Translations under genes and position numbers: made by a program
Source: Bdellovibrionales bacterium RIFOXYD12_FULL_39_22
GTDB lineage: Bacteria; Bdellovibrionota; Bacteriovoracia; Bacteriovoracales; Bacteriovoracaceae
Direction of reading: 5' to 3'
DNA: 64,000 nucleotides
NCBI GenBank assembly: GCA_001770205.1
Contig: MEQL01000039.1
Coordinates: forward strand, 198,787 to 262,786
In this document: piece after piece, positions 43,737 through 51,993 of the stretch
Numbering within the stretch: the first letter of the stretch is position 1
Layout: every line of letters starts with the position of its first letter
The notes under the pieces: model-generated
Seen by the model: the letters and a program-made list of their open reading frames with translations, nothing else
Database searches by the model: none
What the model was told of the DNA's origin: nothing

Positions 43737-44189
43737 ATGATTTGGAAGCAACGGCCAACCACTGAGCAATTGAACAACTTATGTAAAAAAACAGTTATCG
43801 AAAATCTAGGGATTATTTTTACTGAGGTGGGAGATGATTTTTTGACAGCAACTATGCCGGTAGATGAACGAACTATTCAGCCTTTTAAAATTTTGCACGG
43901 GGGTTCTTCTTGCGTGTTATCGGAATCACTCGGAAGCGTGGCCGCCCACCAATGCGTCGATCAGGATAAGTTTTTCCCAATTGGATTAGATATAAATGCC
44001 AACCACATCAAGGCCGCGAAGTTTGGAGAAATGGTAACTGGTACCGCCCAGGCAATCCATATCGGCAAATCAACACAGGTATGGGAAATAAAAATCATCA
44101 ACGATAACCACGAACTTGTTTGTATCTCTAGACTAACGATGGCCGTTACCGAGAAAAAAACAATCGCTCCAACACTAACGCGAAGATAG
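43737..44189 (+). CDS. Hotdog-fold acyl-CoA thioesterase (PaaI/MenI-like)
   Basis: 150 residues. The PaaI-type hotdog pattern is clear: IQPFKILHGGSSCVLSESLGS (about 43-63, HGG for the oxyanion and Glu as likely catalytic acid), IGLDINANHIKAAKFGEMVTG and a last strand with ISRLTMAV. Closest visible resemblance is to the DHNA-CoA thioesterase group, but no menaquinone gene is close, so the acyl-CoA is unknown. Ribosome site CGGAGAG. The 3' end overlaps the ruvB stop region convergently by 15 bases. Confidence 0.85.
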   Translation: MIWKQRPTTEQLNNLCKKTVIENLGIIFTEVGDDFLTATMPVDERTIQPFKILHGGSSCVLSESLGSVAAHQCVDQDKFFPIGLDINANHIKAAKFGEMVTGTAQAIHIGKSTQVWEIKIINDNHELVCISRLTMAVTEKKTIAPTLTRR

Positions 44190-45215
44190 ATAATCTCGCG
44201 CTTTTTCAGAAATCATGCGCCCACGAGATGTGCGAAGAAGAAATCCTTCTTTTAATAAATATGGCTCATAAACATCCTCGATAGTGTCTCGCTCCTCCGA
44301 AAGGGTAGCACAAAGAGTGTCAATCCCCACCGGGCCACCACTGTAATACTCCATGATGACAGATAGAATTTTACGATCCATGCGATCTAATCCAAAATCA
44401 TCAATATCCATTAACTCAAGCGCTTTATTAACTTCTTGCTCAGAAATAGTATCTGATTTCATTACGACCGAAAAATCACGAACACGACGCAAAATGCGAT
44501 TTGCCACACGCGGTGTTCCTCGAGCACATTTTGCCATCTTTTCTTTTGCAATATTTTCTACCGTGATTCCCAGCTTTTTAGCATTGTTGCTAACAATTTT
44601 TACCAAATCACTACTTTCATAAAAATCGAAATGGAGATGGGCCATAAAGCGATCACGTAGTGGATTAGATAAAAGTCCAGTCCGCGTAGTGGCCCCAATC
44701 AAGGTAAAAGGAGGAACATCAATTTGCATTGTACGAGCCGATGGCCCTTGGCCAATTACAATATCAAGGCGAAAATCCTCCATTGCTGAGTATAAAATTT
44801 CCTCGATAGCTATATTCATGCGATGAATTTCGTCTATGAACAAGACATCTTTGGGTGTTAAATTAGTCAGTATTGCAGCGATATCTCCCTTTTTCTCTAT
44901 GGCCGGGCCAGAGATTACATGCAACTCTGACCCCAAGCGTTTGGCAATAATCATGGCCAGAGAAGTTTTACCTAGTCCAGGAGGCCCGGAGAGAAGTATA
45001 TGATCAAGGGCCTGGTTTCTTATCTTGGCCGACTCCACCATTATGTTGATATTGTCCACAACTTTTTTTTGTCCAATATATTCTGAAAAATCTAGTGGCC
45101 GCAACAAGACTTCATGTTGATACTCACTATCATGTGCTCTGGCAGATAACATTCGCTCTTCGGAAGATAGATCATCGTTTTCACTATTTTCATCACCGTG
45201 GAAATGGCCATTCAT
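44175..45215 (-). CDS. ruvB: Holliday junction branch migration ATPase RuvB
   Basis: 346 residues. RuvB hexamers drive branch migration with RuvA. Motifs are RPLDFSEYIGQ, LLSGPPGLGKTSLA (Walker A), LFIDEIHRMN (Walker B), IGATTRTGLLSNPLRDRF (sensor 1 and Arg finger region), then the winged-helix end with TPRVANRILRRVRDF. Four bases after ruvA. Confidence 0.97.
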   Translation of the reverse strand: MNGHFHGDENSENDDLSSEERMLSARAHDSEYQHEVLLRPLDFSEYIGQKKVVDNINIMVESAKIRNQALDHILLSGPPGLGKTSLAMIIAKRLGSELHVISGPAIEKKGDIAAILTNLTPKDVLFIDEIHRMNIAIEEILYSAMEDFRLDIVIGQGPSARTMQIDVPPFTLIGATTRTGLLSNPLRDRFMAHLHFDFYESSDLVKIVSNNAKKLGITVENIAKEKMAKCARGTPRVANRILRRVRDFSVVMKSDTISEQEVNKALELMDIDDFGLDRMDRKILSVIMEYYSGGPVGIDTLCATLSEERDTIEDVYEPYLLKEGFLLRTSRGRMISEKARDYLSSR

Positions 45216-45219
45216 TTTT

Positions 45220-45894
45220 CTATACCTCTTTTAAAACTAAATGCACTAATTGCTCTGCTTTGGAAATAACATTTTCTTCCAAAATTCGCTGTGCCAGAGG
45301 AATAATTTGTGACTCTTTAAAACCTAATTCTTTGCAGGCCATCAAAGCTTCATCCAGAAGCTTCATATTAAAACTACTCTGGAGTGTTTTTTCTGTGCCG
45401 CTATCATTGTTAACAGAAATAACAGGAGAAGATAATTCTACTTCTTGTACCTCTGAAGAATGGCGAATCAATTTCCCTTGGTAACGATCTGAGTATATCT
45501 TTACCTTTTGAATTTTATTACTTAAATCTAATATTATTTGGGCCGCGGCCTTGGGCCCAACGCCTGGTGCTTGTGATAAAACTTTTTTTTGATCCAATAT
45601 AATGGCGTTGGTAATCTGTTCAAATCCTAAAGTAGATACTAGAGAGTAAGCAGACTTCGGGCCAATGCCTTTTACTGTTCGCAACATTTCAAATAATTTT
45701 TTGTTTTTCAAACTATCCAGGCCATATAACTCTTCAATATCTTCGCGTTTTACATGAGCAATATATAAGGCATGACGCTTACCCTCGGCCAAAATCCTAT
45801 TGTAATAAATTTGATAACCGACACCACTATTTGTTAAAAGTACAACTTCTTGGCCATCGCTAAAAACTACATCTCCAACAATAAGTCCAATCAT
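45220..45894 (-). CDS. ruvA: Holliday junction DNA-binding protein RuvA
   Basis: 224 residues from the ATG at 45894; the start and the ruvC stop share one base (TAATG). Domain I (OB, 1-65), domain II with two helix-hairpin-helix motifs (MLRTVKGIGPKSAYSLVS and VLSQAPGVGPKAAAQIILDL), an acidic linker, and a C-terminal three-helix domain (about 175-224) that binds RuvB. Slightly longer linker than in E. coli. Confidence 0.96.
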   Translation of the reverse strand: MIGLIVGDVVFSDGQEVVLLTNSGVGYQIYYNRILAEGKRHALYIAHVKREDIEELYGLDSLKNKKLFEMLRTVKGIGPKSAYSLVSTLGFEQITNAIILDQKKVLSQAPGVGPKAAAQIILDLSNKIQKVKIYSDRYQGKLIRHSSEVQEVELSSPVISVNNDSGTEKTLQSSFNMKLLDEALMACKELGFKESQIIPLAQRILEENVISKAEQLVHLVLKEV

Positions 45895-46394
45895 TATAAA
45901 ATCCTCTCTTGGGTGCGAAGAATATTTCGGCGACAAAAAGCGTGACAGGTAGCAATAGCAATAGCGTCTGATTCGTCCGAAGTTTTAAAATCACGTTTAC
46001 CAAAAATCATCTGCAATCCTTTCTGTATACTTTCTTTGCTAGCATGGCCATCTCCACTAATGGCCGCCTTTATCAGATTCGGGGAATATTCAAATATTTT
46101 ATTCTTATGTGTTTTTGAAAAGGCAGCAATCATTGCGCCACGTGCCTGTGCTAGTTTTGCCAAAGAGGAAACACTCTTAACATAGATAAGCGATTCTATA
46201 GCGATTTCGTCTGGTATATATTTATCCCTGAGCTCATTGCAGGAATTATATATTTCGGCCAAGCGATCAACAAAATTCCCAGCAAAATCATAGCGCATTA
46301 CTCCGCTGGCCAATAGTATTATTTTTTTACCATCTTGCCGGACCAAACCAAAGCCAGCACTGCGAGAACCAGGATCAATTCCTAAAATAACCAT
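45894..46394 (-). CDS. ruvC: Holliday junction resolvase RuvC
   Basis: 166 residues from the ATG at 46394, where the protein begins VILGIDPGSRSAGFG; an in-frame upstream ATG adds unrelated residues. The four catalytic acids are visible: Asp in GIDPG, Glu in IAIESLIY, and the Asp pair in DESDAIAIATCH. First gene of ruvC-ruvA-ruvB, divergent from gcvT. Confidence 0.96.
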   Translation of the reverse strand: MVILGIDPGSRSAGFGLVRQDGKKIILLASGVMRYDFAGNFVDRLAEIYNSCNELRDKYIPDEIAIESLIYVKSVSSLAKLAQARGAMIAAFSKTHKNKIFEYSPNLIKAAISGDGHASKESIQKGLQMIFGKRDFKTSDESDAIAIATCHAFCRRNILRTQERIL

Positions 46395-46467
46395 TTTTAT
46401 CTCTTGTTGTTCTAATTTAAAAGGCCATAATTGCATATAGTATAAACCGGTAAAACCTACAAAGTCT

Positions 46468-46496
46468 TTTACAATTTCGTCAGTAGGTTGTAGACT
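46468..46496 (+). promoter_or_regulatory. Candidate gcvT promoter with inverted repeat
   Basis: TTTACA (46468-46473), 17 bases, TAGACT (46491-46496), about 49 bases before gcvT. A 7-base inverted repeat AACCTAC (46454-46460) / GTAGGTT (46483-46489) flanks the -35 and lies over the spacer, a plausible repressor site. I see no glycine-riboswitch pattern. Confidence 0.45.
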
Positions 46497-46544
46497 GGCC
46501 CTCTCTCATTTAAAAAATAATAAAAAATCCATCTGGAGACTTTT

Positions 46545-47624
46545 GTGAGCTTACAAAAAACATCCTTACACGAGAAACATTTACGCCTGAATGCCAAAAT
46601 GGGCCCTTTTGCTGGTTTTGAAATGCCACTACAGTATAGTGGCGTGAAAGATGAAGTTTTAGCAGTCCGAAACAACATTGGTGTTTTTGATGTTGGCCAT
46701 ATGGGAGAATTTTTTATTGAAGGAACTGAAGCGCAACAATTTGTTGACTACCTAATTACCAATGATTTTTTGGGTGCCGGAGAAAGTAAAGCAGTTTATT
46801 CTCCTCTTTGTCGTGAGGATGGCACCGTTGTTGATGATGCTATCTCCTATAAAGTTCGGCCGGATAAAGTACTGATCTGCGTAAATGCTTCCAATATGCA
46901 AAAGGATTGGACATGGATTTCTTCTCATGTAAATGCCTTTAACTGCACTATCACCGACAAGTCTGCAGAATACTCTTTATTGGCAGTTCAAGGCCCTAAA
47001 ACAGAAGCATTGTTTATAAAGCTGGGCCTACTCTCGCCGCAAGAGAATTTTCCATATTATTCAGTCAAAGAAGGAAAATATCTCGGGAAAGAAGTTATAA
47101 TTGCGCGCACAGGTTATACTGGAGAGGATGGTTTTGAAGTTTTCTGTTCACATGATACGGCGGTAAATTTTTGGGATACCTTACTAGATAATGGAGTAAT
47201 CCCCTGTGGCCTTGTGGCCCGCGATGTTTTGCGACTAGAGGTCTGCTTTCCGCTTTACGGCCATGAGTTGACCGATGATCTGACTCCCATTGATAGCGGT
47301 CTAAAATGGACAGTGAAATTTAACAAGACTAATTTTTTAGGAAAAAATTTTCTTACCAACTATAAGCCAAAATATATTCTAGTAAAACTCTCCATTGAAA
47401 AAGGTGTTCCACGACAAGATTATCCTGTTACTACAGAAGATGGCAGAGTGATTGGCAAGGTTGTGTCTGGTACAATGTCGATCAGTATCAATCACGGCGT
47501 TGCCACCGCATTAATTAGCGAGGAATTATTTCCAAAAGATAAGCAATTTTTTATAAATATTAGAGAAAAGTTGGTTCGGGCCAACTATCACACTAAACCA
47601 TTTGTCGTTGGAGGGCACAAGTAA
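46545..47624 (+). CDS. gcvT: Glycine cleavage system T protein (aminomethyltransferase)
   Basis: 359 residues from a GTG, with CTGGAGA upstream. GcvT moves the methylene group from aminomethyl-lipoyl-GcvH to tetrahydrofolate. N-terminal GPFAGFEMPLQYSGVKDEVLAVRN, VGHMGEF, TGYTGEDGFEVF and LEVCFPLYGHEL are family motifs. gcvH starts on the last base of its stop codon. The P protein gene is not in the window. Confidence 0.95.
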   Translation: MSLQKTSLHEKHLRLNAKMGPFAGFEMPLQYSGVKDEVLAVRNNIGVFDVGHMGEFFIEGTEAQQFVDYLITNDFLGAGESKAVYSPLCREDGTVVDDAISYKVRPDKVLICVNASNMQKDWTWISSHVNAFNCTITDKSAEYSLLAVQGPKTEALFIKLGLLSPQENFPYYSVKEGKYLGKEVIIARTGYTGEDGFEVFCSHDTAVNFWDTLLDNGVIPCGLVARDVLRLEVCFPLYGHELTDDLTPIDSGLKWTVKFNKTNFLGKNFLTNYKPKYILVKLSIEKGVPRQDYPVTTEDGRVIGKVVSGTMSISINHGVATALISEELFPKDKQFFINIREKLVRANYHTKPFVVGGHK

Positions 47625-48013
47625 TGTCAAACAAAATTCCTGAAAATTTAAAATACACTCAAGATCATGATTGGATTTCCATTGATGGAAATATTATTAC
47701 ACTTGGCATAACCGATTTTGCCCAAGCGGCCTTGGGTGATATTGTCTTTATTGAACTTCCGGAAGTCGGAAGATCCTTGGCCCGGGGTGATACTTTTGGC
47801 GTAGTCGAATCAGTAAAAACTGTCGCCGACATTCACGCTCCAATGAGTGGTAAAATAATTGAAGTGAATAATGACTTAGATGGCCAACCTGATCTTTGTA
47901 ATAAAAATCCTTACGGAACCTGGCTTGTAAAAATTCAAGTTGCCAGTACCAACGATTTAAAAAATTTGATGGACGCAAATAAGTACACCGAATTTTGCGC
48001 TAACGCTCATTAG
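47624..48013 (+). CDS. gcvH: Glycine cleavage system H protein (lipoyl carrier)
   Basis: 129 residues, usual length. The lipoylated Lys is in VVESVKTVADIHAP (about 63-76), and GITDFAQAALGDIVFIELP is typical. It carries the aminomethyl group between the P, T and L proteins. A small hairpin (AACGCT-CATT-AGCGTT, 48002-48017) spans the stop codon, but no T-run follows, so it is not a clear terminator. Confidence 0.95.
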   Translation: MSNKIPENLKYTQDHDWISIDGNIITLGITDFAQAALGDIVFIELPEVGRSLARGDTFGVVESVKTVADIHAPMSGKIIEVNNDLDGQPDLCNKNPYGTWLVKIQVASTNDLKNLMDANKYTEFCANAH

Positions 48014-48283
48014 CGTTTAAAAAAATGTAACATTTTAAATAATTCATCTAATTTTTAGAACGCAAGCTTTATTTTTAAAAAAATATTAATGTTATTCGTC
48101 CATATATTTTTTTGGATTGCCATCTTTTTTTTTCTTCTTTCTCCAATGAAAAATGGAGGCATTCATGCGACTACAGTAACTTGGAGAAGGCGATAAAAAA
48201 AATAAAAAATGACTTTACGAATCTTGGCATCTCGTTCATACTGCCGAGTCGCAACCAAACAAATCACACTGAGGTAATGCAAG
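48014..48283 (+). other. 270-base spacer with possible short leader reading frames
   Basis: No convincing gene. It is A/T-rich, with a Phe/Ser-rich open frame 48112-48294 that lacks a ribosome site. One small frame is better placed: ATG 48209 to TAA 48277, 22 codons, preceded by GGAGAAGG (48184-48191, too far to be certain) and ending inside the ribosome site of the next gene (GAGGTAA). It could be a leader peptide or chance. Confidence 0.3.
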
Positions 48284-48580
48284 ATGATTTTTGAAAATCA
48301 AGAATCTATTCAGCTTCTGAATACAGCAATAATAAAAAGTAAAGAGAAAAAAATCGACAGTGCTTACGAAGATAGATTGACTCAGGCCTGCAATAATCCA
48401 GTCATTGATGCACTTGGAATGGCCACTTCCTATCTATCAGAAAAAAAGAAAATTTCTCGCGACCAAGCGGCCATTCAGATTATAGAAACATTACGCGATC
48501 TAGATAAAATATGGAGCGATTACGTAATGATGGAAGGAATTACTAAAATAAAAGATCTTCTAAAAAATCGCGAACAGTAG
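48284..48580 (+). CDS. Small cytoplasmic helical protein, unknown function
   Basis: 98 residues; GAGGT lies 8 bases before the ATG. No signal or membrane segment. It is charged and mostly helical (ITKIKDLLKN end). No family recognised. It is convergent with the TonB-like gene, 13 bases away. Confidence 0.6.
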   Translation: MIFENQESIQLLNTAIIKSKEKKIDSAYEDRLTQACNNPVIDALGMATSYLSEKKKISRDQAAIQIIETLRDLDKIWSDYVMMEGITKIKDLLKNREQ

Positions 48581-48593
48581 TCCTGGACAAATA

Positions 48594-49580
48594 CTACACT
48601 TTTACGACAAATCCCCACTCTAAAATTGCCTCTCCATTTCTCAACATTTCTTTTGGTGGATTAGGGAAAGGGCCTGCTTTGCTGAAAGATTCTACTGCAG
48701 CATCATCAAATTCTTGAATTCCGCTCGTGCTTTTTATGAAAATTCTAACGATATCACCTCTGTCGTTAAGGGTTATTTCTAGTGCCGTTATCTTGTTGTC
48801 ATCGGAGGCAATTTTCCGTCCAGAGTTAACTATGTTTCGGGCCTTCTCTTTTAAGGTTGCCCCCCAATATTGCTCAAGTTGAATACGTATACGGTTGTAA
48901 AAACCATAATACTTAAACTCAGTGGTATTTAAGTTGGTCATATCCCCCAGCGGCACATCTTCGATAAAATCATTATTGGCGGCCAATCCGCTTTCTTTTA
49001 AACTTCCCGCGCCAATACCAAGTGGAACAACTTGGGCCTTGGATTTTTCCATCAAGCTAGAAGCCTCATCCAGATCGGCTGGAGTAATATCCACCAACTC
49101 CTTTTTCCCGGCGATGGAATATCCAAGATCTGCTAATTTTATCTGTCGCCCTTTTGCCAAAACTGGGACTTTTGTTTGTTCGGCCATAACACTTTTTGTT
49201 TTTTCTCCATCGGCCCTACCTCTACCGGCCCGTTTAAAGCTGTCAATGGCCCTTGCAATCGTTTGCTTGTCATAAGTCTGGTTATGCTCACCAACAAATC
49301 TACTATTGGCCGGCAACTCTTCCTTACCCGTGGCCTCATTACTTACTACTTGTTTTTTCGTACTATCTTCTTTTTCAATTTTGGCCTTTATGTTTGCTAA
49401 CTCTTCTGGGGAAATTTGCGCCACCTCAAATTCCTTTCGTTCACTGACGTCCGAGAATGGAATAGTTCGTAACTGCATATAAGTTATGATGAGTAGGTGG
49501 GCCACTAAAGATAGGAGAAAAAAAAGAGGCATTCGATTTTCTCGAATTCTCTCATCAATTTTTAATACCAATAATTGCAT
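48594..49580 (-). CDS. TonB/TolA-like energy transducer protein
   Basis: 328 residues. One N-terminal membrane helix after a basic start (about 18-38, PLFFLLSLVAHLLIITYM), a long periplasmic linker rich in Lys and Glu, and a C-terminal TonB-like domain (about 225-328): YYGFYNRIRIQLEQYWGATLKE, then VRIFIKSTSGIQEFDDAAVESFSKAGPFPNPP (here seen as IQEFDDAAVESF and AGPFPNPP). TonB uses ExbB/ExbD energy to open outer-membrane receptors; no exbBD genes are next to it. The start lies in a 222-base gap shared with the slyD-like gene. Confidence 0.85.
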   Translation of the reverse strand: MQLLVLKIDERIRENRMPLFFLLSLVAHLLIITYMQLRTIPFSDVSERKEFEVAQISPEELANIKAKIEKEDSTKKQVVSNEATGKEELPANSRFVGEHNQTYDKQTIARAIDSFKRAGRGRADGEKTKSVMAEQTKVPVLAKGRQIKLADLGYSIAGKKELVDITPADLDEASSLMEKSKAQVVPLGIGAGSLKESGLAANNDFIEDVPLGDMTNLNTTEFKYYGFYNRIRIQLEQYWGATLKEKARNIVNSGRKIASDDNKITALEITLNDRGDIVRIFIKSTSGIQEFDDAAVESFSKAGPFPNPPKEMLRNGEAILEWGFVVKV

Positions 49581-49802
49581 ACTTTTTCCGACATACCCGA
49601 CTTTATCGTTCTGTCTTTAACTATCGACATCTGGCGCACTTTCCTTTAGTCCTTTTCTTTTGTTTTTTTGAATAAGTTTCCCGGATGTAACAATGGATTG
49701 AATTTGCGGCCAGACATAATAATTTTCTTTCACCATTGGCCCGAGGATGTTAGCCTGTTTTCAGCTAATTATTCCTATATTCACATCAACCTGGAGGATC
49801 TT

Positions 49803-50285
49803 GTGAAAGCGACTAAAGACAATGTGGTTACTATCGAGTACACCCTTACCAACGAACATGGTGAAACACTTGATTCTTCGAAAGATAACGGGCCACTTGC
49901 CTACCTTCATGGACACAGCAATATTATCTCCGGATTAGAACAAGAAATTGAGGGTAAAGGGATTGGAGAGAAATTAAAGGTAACCATTGCCCCCAAAGAC
50001 GGATACGGAGAGATTCGCCAGGATATGATTCAAGATGTTCCTCGTGCGCAATTTGAAGATGCAGATAATTTGCAAGTTGGAATGCAATTTCAAGTACAGG
50101 CCGGAGAAGAGACATTGATTGTTATGGTAAAAAGTGTAAGCGATGATATGGTAACGCTGGATGGAAATCATCCGCTCGCAGGACAAACACTCCATTTTGA
50201 CGTGGAGATTTGTGAAATTCGCACCGCTACTGAAGATGAATTGCATCACGGACATATTCATTCCAGTAGCTGCCAGCATCACTAA
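49803..50285 (+). CDS. SlyD-like FKBP-type peptidyl-prolyl isomerase
   Basis: 160 residues from a GTG, with GGAGG (49793-49797) five bases ahead; the frame is open farther left but without a better start. The SlyD layout is clear: VVTIEYTLTNEHGETLDSS, GPLAYLHGHSNIISGLE (FKBP), then the IF flap AP.DGYGE and HPLAGQTLHFDV. A His-rich tail (HHGHIHSSSCQHH) should bind nickel or zinc, as in SlyD metallochaperones. The metal importer operon follows 56 bases later. Confidence 0.93.
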   Translation: MKATKDNVVTIEYTLTNEHGETLDSSKDNGPLAYLHGHSNIISGLEQEIEGKGIGEKLKVTIAPKDGYGEIRQDMIQDVPRAQFEDADNLQVGMQFQVQAGEETLIVMVKSVSDDMVTLDGNHPLAGQTLHFDVEICEIRTATEDELHHGHIHSSSCQHH

Positions 50286-50293
50286 TCTGTGTA

Positions 50294-50333
50294 CCTAATG
50301 ACATCGTCTTAACTAAAAGTAGATATCGTTAGG
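50294..50333 (+). promoter_or_regulatory. Leader hairpin masking the znuA-like ribosome site
   Basis: CCTAATGACATC (50294-50305) and GATATCGTTAGG (50322-50333) are complementary over 11 of 12 positions (one G-U, one mismatch) with a 16-base loop. The right arm ends inside AGGAGG (50331-50336), the ribosome site of the next gene, so the fold would hide it. It could instead be a DNA operator. Confidence 0.45.
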
Positions 50334-50341
50334 AGGCATTT

Positions 50342-51226
50342 ATGCGTGTAATAATTTTAGGCGCTTTTTTATCGTTTTTTATTTTCTTTTTCTTTTTGCC
50401 AGCAGGCATGGCACAAACGTCCAGTAAAGAGAAAATCGTTGTAACTCTTTATCCGCTATACATCACCGTTATTAATATAGTAGATGGCCATCCCAATTTT
50501 GAAGTTACCATGATGACGGGCCCCAATGGTGGCTGTCTACATGACTATTCTCCGTCTCCAGCAGATATAAAAAAAGTTTTAGGTTCTACTCTAATTGTGG
50601 CCAACGGCGCAGGTTTAGAGAATTTTTTAGATAAAATTTTGAAAAGTTATCCTAATATTCCCATCGTCCAAGCATCGGAGGGATACAAGCTAATAAAAGA
50701 AGAAGGCGGGGGTAGCAATCCACATCTTTGGGCATCAATTGATGGGGCAATTTTTCAGGCCAAGAAAATTTCGGAAGCAATTTTGTTAAATTACCCACAA
50801 TATGCAGAATTGTTTAAACGTAATGCTGACAGATATATTGAAAAACTGGTGAAATTAAAAAAGCAGATGGAAACTGATTTAGCGCCATATCGAGGAGAAA
50901 AAATTATCACTTTTCATGAGGCCTTTCCCTACTTTGCTTTGGAATTTAATTTGGAAATAAAAGGTGTCATTGAACTAGATCCCGGAAGAGAACCATCTGC
51001 CAAAGAACTTATGGAGACCACTAATTTAGTTAAACGAGAAAAAATTAAATATCTTTTTGTAGAACCTCAATATCCTCGAAAAATTGCAGAAATTATCAGT
51101 AAAGAAAGTGGTGCCGGTCTCTTAACCCTAGACCCGGCCGCAAGCGGAAAGTTGGAACAAAACGCCTATATAGATATTATGAAAAAAAATCTCTCAACTC
51201 TTAAAGATGCCTTTGCGCGGCCATGA
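50342..51226 (+). CDS. Metal ABC transporter substrate-binding protein (ZnuA-like)
   Basis: 294 residues with a signal peptide (about 1-24, ending AGMA). Cluster 9 fold: HDYSPSPADIKKV (first metal His), NPHLWASIDG (second His), FHEAFPYFALEF (third His), and a late acidic ligand in EPQYPRK. The His-rich loop of ZnuA is absent, so zinc or manganese both fit. It starts the operon with an ATPase and a permease. Confidence 0.92.
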   Translation: MRVIILGAFLSFFIFFFFLPAGMAQTSSKEKIVVTLYPLYITVINIVDGHPNFEVTMMTGPNGGCLHDYSPSPADIKKVLGSTLIVANGAGLENFLDKILKSYPNIPIVQASEGYKLIKEEGGGSNPHLWASIDGAIFQAKKISEAILLNYPQYAELFKRNADRYIEKLVKLKKQMETDLAPYRGEKIITFHEAFPYFALEFNLEIKGVIELDPGREPSAKELMETTNLVKREKIKYLFVEPQYPRKIAEIISKESGAGLLTLDPAASGKLEQNAYIDIMKKNLSTLKDAFARP

Positions 51227-51993
51227 TGAATATCGACGGCAAGTTTAAAAAATTTGCAGGCCATATTTTACCTCTTATTCAGCGACATTCGACATGCTAT
51301 GGATGCTGCACGCGTATCGATCATTTATCTGTTTTATTTGGAAAATCAAAAATATTAGACGATATTGATCTACATTTTCACTGCACCAACTTTGTAACCA
51401 TCATTGGGCCTAACGGCGCCGGGAAAACAACACTCCTTAAGGCCTTGTTAGGAGAAGTTAAATATCAAGGCTCCATTACCTTTTCATCCTTTGATGCAAA
51501 GTCTAAAAGCATTCCCACAATTGGATATGTTCCACAAAAACTGGCCATTGATCCCACTTCCCCACTAACTGTTAGTGATTTATTTGCTATCACCATGGCA
51601 CCATTTTCACTTTTTAATCAACAGCAAAAAATTAAAATGCAAGAATCTTTAACAACTGTTGGGGCAGCAGCACAGGCCGGCCGTCGCTTAGCAACTCTTT
51701 CAGGAGGTGAATTGCAACGAGTTTATTTGGCACTAGCGCTAACTCCGCTTCCTAATCTACTACTATTAGATGAACCACTCTCTGCCATAGACGCAAAAAG
51801 CGCCGATGATTTTTACCAGCTTCTAAACCGATTAAAATCATCATTTGATCTCTCCATTATCATGGTGTCTCACGATATTTATCGCGTGGCCAAATATGCT
51901 GATCGAATGATTCGATTAGATAAAAAAATAATAGATGATGATATTCCGGCCAACGTTTTAAAAAAAATTGAAGAGGAGCAGCGTAATGTTTGA
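51223..51993 (+). CDS. Metal ABC transporter ATPase (ZnuC-like)
   Basis: 256 residues, start overlapping the binding-protein stop by four bases. Walker A IGPNGAGKTT (61-70), signature LSGGELQRV (about 157-165), Walker B LLLLDEP. Before the ABC domain is a 30-residue extension with HSTCYGCC (Cys25, Cys28, Cys29), a possible metal site that I recall in a subset of related ATPases. It energises the permease encoded next, whose start overlaps its end. Confidence 0.93.
   Translation: MMNIDGKFKKFAGHILPLIQRHSTCYGCCTRIDHLSVLFGKSKILDDIDLHFHCTNFVTIIGPNGAGKTTLLKALLGEVKYQGSITFSSFDAKSKSIPTIGYVPQKLAIDPTSPLTVSDLFAITMAPFSLFNQQQKIKMQESLTTVGAAAQAGRRLATLSGGELQRVYLALALTPLPNLLLLDEPLSAIDAKSADDFYQLLNRLKSSFDLSIIMVSHDIYRVAKYADRMIRLDKKIIDDDIPANVLKKIEEEQRNV

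Noticed and set aside
46395..46544. Glycine riboswitch before gcvT
   Set aside because: I looked for the paired aptamer pattern and saw only an inverted repeat over a promoter.
48002..48017. Terminator after gcvH
   Set aside because: The 6-base-pair hairpin is followed by A-runs, not a T-run, on the transcribed strand.
48112..48294. 60-codon + frame before the small helical gene
   Set aside because: It has no ribosome site, ends inside the next gene, and its Phe/Ser-rich start looks like A/T-rich chance coding.
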